Shown piece after piece: positions 28,816-43,160 of a stretch of 64,000 nucleotides of DNA (position 1 is its first letter; each line of letters starts with the position of its first letter). The translations under genes and the position numbers were made by a program. This DNA is from Amblyornis subalaris (taxonomy: Eukaryota; Chordata; Aves; Passeriformes; Ptilonorhynchidae). Under the pieces are notes generated by a model. The model saw only the letters and a list, made by a program, of their open reading frames with translations. It had not been told where the DNA came from and searched no databases. Location: assembly GCA_018881555.1 (NCBI GenBank), contig JACAXG010000008.1, positions 14,413,316-14,477,315 on the forward strand, read 5' to 3'.

Positions 28816-31750
28816 TCACAGCACATCTGCCCGCTTGTCCCGCACACGGCTCCGGGCTTTCGTGCGGGCTTTGAAGGCAGCTGAGTTGTAGAGGTGCTGG
28901 AAGGAGAGGGAAGGACAGGTGAGTTAGGGATGTCCCTCTGCCCACCTCTCCACCAGCGCCCACCACACTCAGGCACTCAGCTGGAGCCCATGGTGGCACA
29001 GGAGGGGACTGTGGGCACAAACCTGGGAGGTGGCACCCACCTTCTCGAAGCGGGAGACCTTGCTGGCTTTCAGAGCAGCCGCATCCAGCACCAAGGGGGG
29101 CCCGAGGCCAAAGATCTCCCGTAGCAGCTCATTGTTCTGTGGAAGCAGGGGTCTGTCAACACCCNCCAGCACCAGCCCAGCACTTCTCAGTCCATCTGCC
29201 CAGCCCCTACCTGGAGGTGGTGCCGGATGCCAGAGCCCAGCACCTCCTTAAAGGCTTGGTAGGTGCGCTGGCGTGCCCAACTGTCCAGGTACATGCACTC
29301 CAGGCCAAATCGGATCGTTTCCTCTTGATACTCCCCGCTCTGAGCAAAGAGGGGCATCAGCAATAACCTGGGCACCAGCCCTGTGTGTCCTCCAGCTTTC
29401 CACAAAGAGGAATCACCAGGCAGCTGGGAAGCAGCCACAGCGAAGGGCTCAGCAGGGAAGGGCACCACCAGGCTCCGGTACCTCAATGAAATGCAGGATG
29501 TCCCGGAAGATGGATCGCTGCTTCCGTCTGTCTGTCTTGGCTCGGTACTTGTTGCTCTCAGTAGCCAGGACCTTGAGTTGGGCACACAGGAACTCCATAT
29601 CTTGGTGGCACAAGTCCTCCTGCCAAAAAGTAGGGGATTTGGAGGGATGGGCTCCAGGCAGTGCCCACTGCCATGGCCAGGACAGGGCTGGGGGATCACT
29701 GGGGCCAGCCCCTCTGCCTGGACACCTGCTGGTGACAGTGNTCAATGCCAGCTTGGCAGGGCACAGGCAGAGTGTTGCTGTCAGCAGCTCCCTCCCCACC
29801 ATCCAGCTATTGCCCACCCACTGCTCCCATCACCACAGTCCCTGCTGTACCTCCAGGTCTTGGGCCAGCTCGCAGAGCAGCGCGATGGTTTCCCCAGCCA
29901 GGATGCGCAGGGCAACGCTGCTGCTGGTCAGCAGTGGGGGCAGCTGCAGCCAGTGACTGGGACAGGGAAGCAGGAAGACACTCAGGGAGGCTGAGCACTG
30001 CCCCAGGGGCTCCCTGCTCCACAGCTGGCTGCCCCACACCAGCCTCCACTCACCCCACACCTCACTCACTTGTCCAAAATGCTCCTGAGGTGGGAGGGGG
30101 GGCAGATGGTGAGGAGCAAGGACCATGACTGGAGTGCACTGCAGTGCAGAGGCCCATGCTGGGCAGGTGCTGAGCCCCCTTCACCTGTGCTGGGGTGGCT
30201 GAAGATGCCCTCCAAGCATGATAGGCATGAAACCAGGTCCTGGAGGGGAGAAACTCGCCAGTCAGACCACAGCTGCCATGAAGATGTCACTGTGAGCTGT
30301 ACACTGGGGACTAAAGGGGACCCACCATGTCAAGAGGCACCAGGAGCCCCTCAGGGCAGGAGAGGTTCCTCCACCCAGAACACCCCATCTCAGCAAGACA
30401 AGCCTCCCCCCAGCTCAGCTTCCATGCTGCCCAGAGAAGGGACCTGGGCTGTCACTGATGTCCCTGTAGCCCTACCCCAGCTCAGCTCCAGGCTGCCCTG
30501 GCACTGTGGGCGGAGGACAGGTGGCACGGCAGCCCCTGTGTGCCCTCCGGTAGGGGTACAGACGACACCCAGGCGCAGTTACCTCGAGGTCAGCAGCAGC
30601 AATGTAGCAGCACATGCCCAGGGCTGTGGCACACTGGCAAGAGAAGTGAGGAAGGGGCAGTCAGAGGAGGCAGTGCCAGGCCAGATCCAGCACNCAAACA
30701 AGGGGAAGCCAGGTTGGGGTGCCCCTGCCTTGCCCCACTGCTCTCCATAGCGACCAATCCAGTCACCCTCCCGCGACTGCAGGGACCCCCAAAGGCACTG
30801 CCTGGGCTGTCCCCAGGAGGAAAGGGGCCAGGCCTTACGCTCTGCCGGGCGCTGGGGCTGGCCGTGCTGTCTGTCAGGACGCTGACGAGCAGGGGCTTCA
30901 GGCTGCGGAACACCTCTTCTCCCTCCGGGCCAGAGCCCATCTGGAGGCAGAGGAGGGTGAGGACGGTGCCCGCCAGCGCCTGTTCCTCCCCTTTACCTGT
31001 GGGCAGCACGAGACCTCCCTCAGACACGGGTCACCGGCCCCGCCGCCCCCGCCCGCCTGCACCCTGACCTTTCTTGAGACACTTCTCCAGGGAGTCTGTG
31101 AGCGTGAGGCGGCGCTCCAGCAGGAACTCGGACAGGGTTCTGGAGGACAGGGCCAGGCGCAGGCTCTGCAGTGCCGCCTGCCGCGCCTTGACGCTGCGAG
31201 AGACCGTGGGACGTCACGGGCTGGGGTGTCCCGGGATAGGGCACGTCCCTGCCCCCGGCTGGTGGTGCTGGCAGGGGCGGGCAGCGTGCCAGGAGCGCCC
31301 TGGGGTGACAGCCGCTCCTCACCTCTTGTCCAGGAGATTGTCCATGTGCTCCTTCAGCCTGTCCTCTATCTCCTCCTCCTGGCCCTGCTCACTCGCTGCC
31401 TCGCTCCCTGTCCGGGCGGCACCACGTGAAGTCGGGGAGCCCGCGGGTGGGGGACACCGAGACGCACGGGGGTGTCGCCAAGTGGTCTGCGGGGCTCACC
31501 TGCTCCCTCCTCGGCGAGGCTGGCGCTCTCGCTGGCGCTGCTGCAGTGGCTCAGCACCTCGCTGCCGGCCTCCTCCTCGCTGGCGGGCGAGCTCGCCCGG
31601 GCACTGCCGGTGCCGCCTGCGGGGGTGCGGGGCAGACCCGTGTGAGCCCGGCGCTGTCAGCCCGCCCATGTCACGCACGGCCCCGGCCCCCCCGGCCCCC
31701 CCGCGCGGGCCCCCCCACTCACGGCGCGCGGCGCGGCGGGAGCGCGGCAT
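28816..31750 (-). CDS. IFRD2: Interferon-related developmental regulator 2
   Basis: IFRD2 is an armadillo/HEAT-like protein that, in mammals, occupies translationally inactive ribosomes. Twelve exons from 5' to 3' on the minus strand: 31723-31750, 31500-31616, 31323-31407, 31069-31193, 30839-30996, 30583-30633, 30070-30239, 29851-29956, 29482-29619, 29211-29339, 29041-29136 and 28816-28896. Phases are consistent and give about 427 residues. The start MPRSRRAAR matches the family. A serine/glutamate-rich segment and the IFRD repeat region follow: RLTLTDSLEKCLKK, SVLTDSTASPSAR, LLLTICPPSHLRSILD and RILAGETIALLCELAQDLE. The C-terminal IFRD domain (NNELLREIFGLGPPLVLDA, then HLYNSAAFKARTKARSR and KRADVL) is highly conserved and corresponds to the part inserted into the ribosome. 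All introns are GT-AG. Confidence 0.96.
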
Positions 31751-31859
31751 GGCCGGCGCGCGCGGACGGCGCGCCCCGCCCCCGCCGGGAGGCCCCGCCC
31801 CCTACCCGCCGCGCTGCCCCCTGGGAGCGCCCCCTGCCATCTGCGCGTGCGCCGTTGGA

Positions 31860-32158
31860 CCTGCCCGGATACGTGTCCGTGTCCGTGTCCGTGTCCGTGT
31901 CCCTGCCCGTGTCTCTGCCCGTGTCCCTGCCCGTGTCCCTGTCCCTGCCCGTGTCCATGTCCCTGCCTTTCTCCCTGCCCTTCTCCCCCCACTTCTCCCC
32001 GCCCTGCCCCTGCCCGTATCCTTGCCCCTGCCCGTTTCTCTGACCCTCTCTCTGCCCTTCTCCCTGTCCATGTGCTGTGTTCACCCCTGGTCCCTTATTA
32101 TCCCTGCCAGTATCCCTGCCCCTCTCCCTGTCCTGACGCTGTCTTCACCCCCGGTCCC
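31860..32158. repeat. CCCTGCC/CGTGTC minisatellite, proximal block
   Basis: Near-perfect 6-bp CGTGTC repeats at about 31874-31901 grade into degenerate TCCCTGCCCGTGTC units. The same array resumes after the insertions at 32650 and 33440. Open frames on both strands are repeat artefacts. Confidence 0.9.
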
Positions 32159-32650
32159 TGATAGGAAAGATGTGTGCTAATGTCTTTACGAACAATTCGA
32201 TGGGTGAGGGTCTTTAGGAGAAATGCGTGTTAATGTCTTTGAAATGGGTCTTAATGTCTCAACCAACCTCAAGCCACACAGGTTAGTTACAGAACCTAGA
32301 CAGCTGGAACTCCTGAACTTTAGGGTAATAGACAAATGGGTCGGCACAAAGTCTACTGCAGAACCCAGATAGCCTGAACTTCTGAACTTTGGGGGCGAAT
32401 GGCATGTTCAAGAGGGGAATATGTGGTAGGCGGTTGGGGAAGGCTGTACCTTTCTAGTACCTGAGCCAGTGGGGAAAGGAAGAGGGCAATACGCGGCAGG
32501 GAGTTTAGGATAAAAGGAGGCTGCGTCCTCTGAAACCTCGAGAGAGAAATCCCATGGGGGTGTGCCCCAGTGGACTCTCTCCCTTTATTCGAATAAAGTT
32601 GCAGGACTCCNCTGTGGAGACTGGCTTTTCATAGTGTGATTTTCTGCACA
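32159..32650 (+). mobile_element. Probable solo LTR of an endogenous retrovirus
   Basis: A block of about 490 bp of AT-richer, non-repetitive DNA interrupts the CCCTG minisatellite. It begins TGATAGGAAAG and ends near TTTTCTGCACA, consistent with TG...CA ends. It contains two diverged direct copies of a CAGAACC-AGA-AGC-TGAACT unit (about 32290-32325 and 32361-32396), like duplicated U3 enhancers. A TATA-like GATAAAAGG lies near 32513 and AATAAAG near 32591. No coding remnant is seen. A target-site duplication is not clear, so the limits are approximate. Confidence 0.5.
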
Positions 32651-32900
32651 TTCCTGTCCATATCCCTGCCCCTCTCCCTGTCCTAGCTCTGTCTTCATCC
32701 CTGGTCCCTCACTATCCCTGCCTGTATCCCTGCCCCTGCCCACATCCCTGTTCTTCTCCCTGTTATGGCTCTATCTTCACCCTGGCTCCTAACTATCCCT
32801 GCCCCTCTCCCTGCCCTGGTGCTATCTTTACCCCTGGCCACTCACTATCCCTGCCCATATCTGTTCTTCTGTCCCTGCCCCTGCCTGCATCTCATTAGGA
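32651..32900. repeat. CCCTGCC minisatellite, middle block
   Basis: Imperfect units of about 30 bp such as ATCCCTGCCCCTCTCCCTG continue the array between the two insertions. Confidence 0.8.
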
Positions 32901-32934
32901 AAATCTCATTCCCTAAATAATGTGCCAGTTAGTC

Positions 32935-33425
32935 TTTCTAGTATGAAATTGTATGGCCTTTATTAAGATCTATATACTGACGGTTATGTTGTACACTGCA
33001 TAGCTGTGGTTGGGCAGGCAGGGCAGCACAACCCAGCCCCTGGGGAGGAGGAGCAGCAGGAGGAGGAGGACAGCCCCACCACAGAGGGTGAAGGACTCCT
33101 GAGATAAGGCCAGTAGTCTGTGTACCTCCCTGAGATCCTCCCATTAGCTGGCCTCAGAGGCAAGTACTCGTTAAGATAGTGAGACTGATTCCAGAACGAG
33201 GAAAGAAGGATGCCAAAGCCATAGAATTGCACTGGCTTTACAAAGCCATGGCAACAGTAGGGAATTGGTGGAGCTCTGCTGTACCCCAACACTTGAAGGG
33301 TGCGAGAGCCAGATATGAACCACATTTGGGGTCCCCCAATTTGGCTGGGACACGCCCTGGGTGTGAATAAAGAATGTCTCTTGTCGTGCTCACCTTGGTG
33401 TCGTGGTCTCTTCTCCTCAGGCTGC
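32935..33425. mobile_element. Unclassified retroelement-like insertion
   Basis: A second non-repetitive block of about 490 bp inside the minisatellite. It has AATAAAG at 33367-33373 followed by a T/C-rich U5-like stretch on the plus strand, and an AATAAAGG on the minus strand near 32960. This could be an LTR or a fragment of one. No protein similarity is recognised, and the orientation and family are uncertain. Confidence 0.3.
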
Positions 33426-33439
33426 ATGGGCTGGGTGTG

Positions 33440-34010
33440 AAATGCTCATGACACTTGTCCCTGCCCACAGCTCTGCCCCTGCCTGTAACTCTGCCCCCAC
33501 TGCTGGTCCTCTCCCTGCCTACATCCCTCCTGGTATCTCTGCCCCTGCCTGTAGTCCTGCGCTGTTGTCACCCAACACTAAGGGGACACCTATCCCTGCT
33601 CCTGCCCATATCCCTCACCTGGCCATTTGCTGCTGCCACCAATATGTCTCCTTCTGTCCTTGTCCCTGCTCCTTACTCTATCCCTGACCCTGCACATCTC
33701 TCCTCTGCCCTGTTCATACGCCTATCCCGTGCGTGACCCCAACTGGACCCCATCTCCATCTTACGCATATCCCTGCCCCTGCTGCTGACCTTTCCCTGCC
33801 CCATCCTTGTCCCTATCCTTGACCCTCCCTCCCTCCTCTCCCTAGCCCCTCCTTGTCTCTGCCCATGTCCTGACCCCCTGCCCCTTTTCGGTGCTGGTCC
33901 TATTCCCTATCCCATTCCTCTTCCCTTTTTTGCCAGCCCCTGCTCCCAGGAGCACACTCCCCCTTTGCCTGCAGCCCCCGCCCGTCCTCCTGGCCCTGCC
34001 CGACCCTGCC
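33440..34010. repeat. CCCTGCC minisatellite, distal block
   Basis: Degenerate TGCCCCTGCCTGTA and TCCCTGCC units run to the OASL promoter region. Confidence 0.75.
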
Positions 34011-34092
34011 CCGAGTTCCCAGGTGTGAGTTTCAGTTATTTGGCTCTTCCCAGTTTATTTGGGCCAGAACAGCAGTCGCGGTGTCCTTTGCA

Positions 34093-34154
34093 CTTTCGTT
34101 TCCAGCTTGGCAGAGCCAGAAACTGAAATTGCGTCAGGAACAGAAACTGAAACT
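34093..34154 (+). promoter_or_regulatory. OASL: Interferon-stimulated response elements upstream of OASL
   Basis: Three IRF/ISRE-type motifs within 62 bp: TTTCGTTTCC at 34094-34103 (inverted), GAAACTGAAATT at 34119-34130 and GAAACTGAAACT at 34143-34154. The last fits the GAAANNGAAACT consensus exactly. They lie about 0.85-0.9 kb upstream of the ATG, so they would act at a distance unless an unseen first exon exists. Confidence 0.7.
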
Positions 34155-34229
34155 CCAGTTTCCCAGCTTAAGGCAGCACGGGAAGCAACATCCTGCCCGT
34201 ACTGCATGCCGATTCCCGCTGCCGGGATC

Positions 34230-34500
34230 GAGGGGCACCGGGGGCTCCGATGATGCTGGCAACGGCTGCATCCTACTGCAAGCGAGAGCACCCGCGTCCC
34301 TGGTGATGCTGGCACCAGCCGTGTCCCACTGGTTGACACCAGAACACGCGGGTGCACTGGCTGTGTCTGCATCTCATTGCCTACAGCGATGCCAGGGCAT
34401 CTGCTGACATTGGTGACAGGCTCATTCCATTGCCCGTGGTGACACCAGGGTACCTGGTGGCACTGGCCACATCCCATTGCCCCTGGTGACACCGTGCCAC
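34230..34500. repeat. Degenerate tandem repeat, about 60-bp GGTGACACCAGG units
   Basis: Successive units carry GATGCTGGCACC, CATTGCC and GGTGACACC phrases. One unit is also present, inverted, in the right flank of OASL. Confidence 0.6.
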
Positions 34501-34570
34501 GCACAGCACGAGCCAAGTCCCAGCACTGGCTGTGCCCCAGCCCGGACACTTGAGCCCCCAGCATGGGCGC
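34453..34570 (+). repeat. Left arm of the inverted repeat flanking OASL
   Basis: 34453-34476 is an exact 24-base reverse complement of 37500-37523. 34483-34499 matches 37477-37493 with one mismatch, and 34517-34532 matches 37447-37462 exactly. The order of matched blocks is preserved in inverted orientation. Confidence 0.8.
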
Positions 34571-34884
34571 AGGCAGGCAGGGACTGGTGCCAGGTCCCTG
34601 CGGTGAGACTCTGCTTCTGTCCAGCTGGGCACCCAGGGGAGACCCTGTGCCACCGCAGGCACCTGGTCTGTGAGGTCCCGCAGCACCCCAGAGCCAGCCT
34701 GCAGGCAGCTGCCTCGCTGCCACCACCACCCTAGCTGGATGTCAGGGTGACGCGCAGCCACTCCTGCCCCCACCCAGCCCCCGCGGTGGTGGCACCGGAG
34801 ACACCCTGGGAAAGACCCGTGAGAAGGACCCGGGTCCACCTTAAGTTCCCAGCGGTGACGCATCGGGGCTGTGGCCCGGGAAGG

Positions 34885-34890
34885 TTTAAA
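34885..34890 (+). promoter_or_regulatory. OASL: TATA-like TTTAAA of OASL
   Basis: GGTTTAAAAGC lies about 110 bp before the ATG at 34999, a plausible distance for a TATA element with a short 5' UTR. Confidence 0.45.
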
Positions 34891-34998
34891 AGCTGCTGCA
34901 GACAGGNGCAGGCTGCCGGCGGGAGATAGCTGCAGCCGGCGGTAGACATTGGAGACAGCAAGTCAGAAACGGGCAACGGGAGTGACGCACCTGTCAGC

Positions 34999-37034
34999 AT
35001 GGATGTGGACCGGGCGGCATCCACGATCGAACTGAGAACGGTGACTGCCACAGAGCTGGATGGCTGGATCGCAGCAACCCTGCAGCCCAGCCCAGCTTTC
35101 TCCATGCAGGTGAAGGAGACGGTGAGAAAAATCTGTGACTTCCTGAAGACGAACTGCTTTCAGGGTGAAACCCGTGTCATAAAGACCGTCAAGGTGAGCG
35201 CTGCCCGGCTTGGGGGCCAGCTGACACCCCTGCTGCCACCCTTTCCTCTGTCCCACTGCTCCAGCTCCTGCCCTGCCTCAGTTTCCCTTGGCAGCTCCAG
35301 CAGTGGTGGCAGCCAATCCTGGTGCCGAGGGGCAGTGGTGCTGAACATGCAGGGTATCTCTCTGCAGGGCGGCTCAGCAGGCAAGGGCACAGCTCTGAAG
35401 AACAAGTCTGATGCCGATGTGGTGGTCTTCCTCAGCTGCTTAACCAGCTACGAGGAGCAGCAGCNGAACACACAGAGGATCCTGGATTTGATCATGATAC
35501 GGCTGAAAAACTGGGAGGAGAACTTTCAGTCTGATGTGTACATCAGTGAACCCCGGTACAAGGGTCCTGACAACACATCACGCTCTGTCAGCATTACTCT
35601 GTCCTCCAAGGAGACTGGAGAGTCCATTGATGCGGACATCCTGCCCGCCTATGATGCCTTGGGTAAGGGCTGCAGGCTGGCATGGGGACATGCAGTGGTG
35701 TCAGTGCTGGGATGGCTCTCACCCTCCTTCTCACCCCACAGGGCAGGTGACCCAGCATGCCCCACCCGATGCAGAAGTGTACGTGAAACTCCTGCATGCC
35801 TGCAACCACCCTGGGGACTTTTCCCCCTGCTTCACTGAGCTGCAGAAGATGTTTGTGAAGCATTACCCTGCCAAGCTGAAGAACCTCGTGCGCCTTGTCA
35901 AACACTGGTACAAGGAGGTGAGGGGCTGCCCAGCTTTCCCAGTTCCCACTAGGCACCCACCCCAGCCAGCTCTCACCCTCANCTCTGTCTTCTCCTCAGC
36001 TGCTGAAGCCGCGGTACTCCAATGAGCGCCTGCCCCCCAAGTATGCCCTGGAGCTGCTGACCATCTATGCCTGGGAGGAAGATGGAGCCTGCGACTCCTT
36101 TGACATGGCTCGGGGCTTCCGCACAGTGCTGGAGCTCCTGCGCCGGCCCCNGGACATCTGCATCTACTGGGAGAAGTACTACTCGCTCCAGCACAGCGAG
36201 ATTGGTGACCATGTCAAGAGGTTGCTGTGCTATCCCCGGTGAGGACCGTATCCAGTAGGACTGTGCCCACTGGCCCCCTGGCACTGCCCAGGGCTGACAG
36301 CAATGCCCACTCTCTGTGTTTGCAGCCCTGTCATCCTGGACCCTGCTGACCCCACGGGTATCCTGGGCCAAGGCAAGAACTGGGACTTGATGGCAGANAA
36401 AGCTGACTGCTACTGCCGTTCACTGCGCTGCCTTGAAAACGTCCAGCCCTGGAATGTGCAGGTAAGGCTGCCTGAGCCTGTGGGCATCACAGTCCCCCAC
36501 CCCTGCCCCTGCTGGCTTTGCCCATCCGCTCTCCTATCCCTGCAGCCGGCCCGGCCCGTGACCATTGAGGTGAGGCAGCTGACAGGCACCACAATGACGA
36601 AGCACATCAGCCCCTACACCACCATCGGGAAGCTGAAGGAGATGATCCAGCAGGAGTGGGGCATCTCACCATACAGGCAGCACCTGGCACCGCAGGAGTC
36701 AGGCAGGAGCAACATCACCCTGCAGGATTGCGATACCCTGGCCATGCATGGCATCTTCTACAACACCACGCTGGTGCTGCAGCAGACGATGGAGGTCTTG
36801 GTGAAGGATAAGAATCGGACCACTCCCTACACAGTGCTGCCCACCGACACTGTTCGGCAGCTGAAGGAGCAGATCCAGGCCCGCCAGGGGCCTTCTGCCA
36901 ATGAGCAATGCCTGACCGACGGCTCCAGGGAGCTGGAGGATCAGCACACGCTGGCGCACTACAACATCAGGCCCATGACCACCATCTACATGCTCCTGCC
37001 GCTCCGGGGGGGTGCAGGCCCCCAGCATCCCTAG
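34999..37034 (+). CDS. OASL: 2'-5'-oligoadenylate synthetase-like protein with two ubiquitin-like domains
   Basis: Interferon-induced antiviral enzyme. OAS proteins sense dsRNA and make 2-5A, which activates RNase L. Exons: 34999-35193, 35368-35662, 35742-35917, 36000-36238, 36326-36461 and 36546-37034. All are GT-AG and in phase, giving 509 residues. The nucleotidyltransferase core has GGSAGKGT at 66-73. The aspartate triad is complete: D80 and D82 in SDADVVVFLS, and D155 in DADILPAYDALG. YVKLLHAC, LVKHWYKE, PPKYALELLTIYAWE and PVILDPADPTG are OAS signatures. Two tandem ubiquitin-like domains (about 351-428 and 430-503) are encoded by the last exon. The second ends LRGG (500-503), followed by six residues. 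Human OASL lacks the triad, so this copy is predicted to be catalytically competent. Exon 2 and exon 4 each contain one N. Confidence 0.95.
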
Positions 37035-37111
37035 TCCTCTGCCTGCCTGCCCTCCTGAGCATTGCCCTCAGCACCAGCCCATGCCCCTGTGTACCCTCCT
37101 GTCATGCTGGA

Positions 37112-37117
37112 AATAAA
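37112..37117 (+). terminator. OASL: OASL polyadenylation signal AATAAA
   Basis: AATAAA 78 bases after the OASL stop codon, followed by TTGTGGTGCTTGCTCTGTTGG. Confidence 0.8.
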
Positions 37118-37394
37118 TGCTTTGGTAGATACTTGTGGTGCTTGCTCTGTTGGGGACAGTGCCAGGTGTCACATGGGGTGGTCAAGGGGTTGGGGTCACC
37201 AACCCTTTGGGATGAGAGNTGACCTCAACGCCACAAGCTGCTGGGATGGTACAGGGACACAGGGGTGCAGTAAAGTAGTGCTCCCTGAGCCCAGGGTGCC
37301 TGGTGGGGTCAGGGATGCCAGCCTGCTGCCAGCTGGACCTCAGGAGAAAAAACCAGCTACTTTCTCTACTTCCCCTCTCCCTGCTCCTGCCTGC

Positions 37395-37523
37395 ACCAGC
37401 GCCTGCCTGTGCCCTCACCGGGGCCTCAAGCATCTGGGCTGGGGTGCAGCCAGTGCTGGGACATGGTTTGTGCTGGTGGCATGGTGTCACCAGAGGCCGT
37501 GGGATGTGGCCAGTGCCACCAGG
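37395..37523 (-). repeat. Right arm of the inverted repeat flanking OASL
   Basis: Inverted, shorter counterpart of the left arm. The matched blocks are 37447-37462, 37477-37493 and 37500-37523. It lacks most of the tandem-unit expansion of the left arm. Weaker similarity seems to continue to about 37650, where a GAAACGAAAG motif parallels the one near 34094. Confidence 0.75.
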
Positions 37524-37634
37524 GGTCCTGATGCCACCACAGACAGCAGGAGGCAGCAGACTTTGAGGTCACTTCTGGTCACTGCCTTAATTGCTGCTTG
37601 TTGGCACTGGGGTAGTTTTGATTTTCATCTTCCA

Positions 37635-37644
37635 GAAACGAAAG
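37635..37644 (-). promoter_or_regulatory. IRF-type motif in the right arm
   Basis: GAAACGAAAG holds the IRF core AANNGAAA. Seen from the minus strand it occupies the position equivalent to the inverted motif at 34094-34103 of the left arm. It may be a relic of a duplicated interferon-responsive promoter. Confidence 0.4.
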
Positions 37645-37866
37645 CAGAGCTGAAAGCATCGTGAGGTGGAAGCCAGGGGGAACCCCATCAACCTTGGCAA
37701 TGTCCCTGCAGGTCTTGTCTCCCGTCAGGCCCCCAGTGCTGTCAAACATCCCACCCCTCTAGGCTTAGGGTGCCAGAGCGGACCCATGTTTTGGGTTACC
37801 AGGCTGCCCCCCAAGTGCTTCCTGGGGCTCTGGGTCAGACGCGGGAGCCTGGGCGGCTGAATCTGC

Positions 37867-37872
37867 TTTATT
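37867..37872 (-). terminator. SEMA3B: SEMA3B polyadenylation signal
   Basis: TTTATT on the plus strand reads AATAAA on the minus strand, about 515 bases beyond the SEMA3B stop codon. Confidence 0.65.
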
Positions 37873-38385
37873 GTGCTCAATTAGTACAAGGTTCCCCGTG
37901 CCACTGCTCCACACCCAGGGGATGGGTGCCACCTTTGTGCCACCCCACATCTCCCCTTTGTGCCCCCCTACTCCTGCTGGGCCCCTGTGTCCCACCAGTG
38001 CCTGTCCTGCTTCTCCGTGGTCCCACTCCTGCCTGTAGCCCCTTCGGGACCCGAGGGTGACCCTGCTGTGCCATCCTCCTGCAGTGCCACGCTGGGGGGG
38101 CACTGCCTGGCCCTGCAGGTTTACATTCGTCGTAACAGTCGTTAATAAATATTTCTGTGACTCCGCGATGCCGGCAGCCGGCTGGGTCCCCACCGGTGTT
38201 GGAGCCGGTGGCAAGGGCAGTCGGCAGCCCCTCCGGGGGCCGCTCAGCCCGGCTGCCCTCCTGCGGCCCCGGAGCTGCAGCTCCCGCCGCTGCCCACGCA
38301 GTGCTGCCGGCAGGGCGGCCGAGGCTGTGCCCCACCTGCGGCCCCGCTCCTAGGCAGAGCCCGGCGCCCGGGGCCGACCCCCGGG

Positions 38386-43160
<4,775 letters not shown>

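Noticed and set aside
31074..32180. A 368-codon plus-strand frame and several shorter minus-strand frames
   Set aside because: Antisense to IFRD2 exons and then through the CGTGTC/CCCTGC repeat, giving low-complexity RVRVRV and PCPCPC translations.
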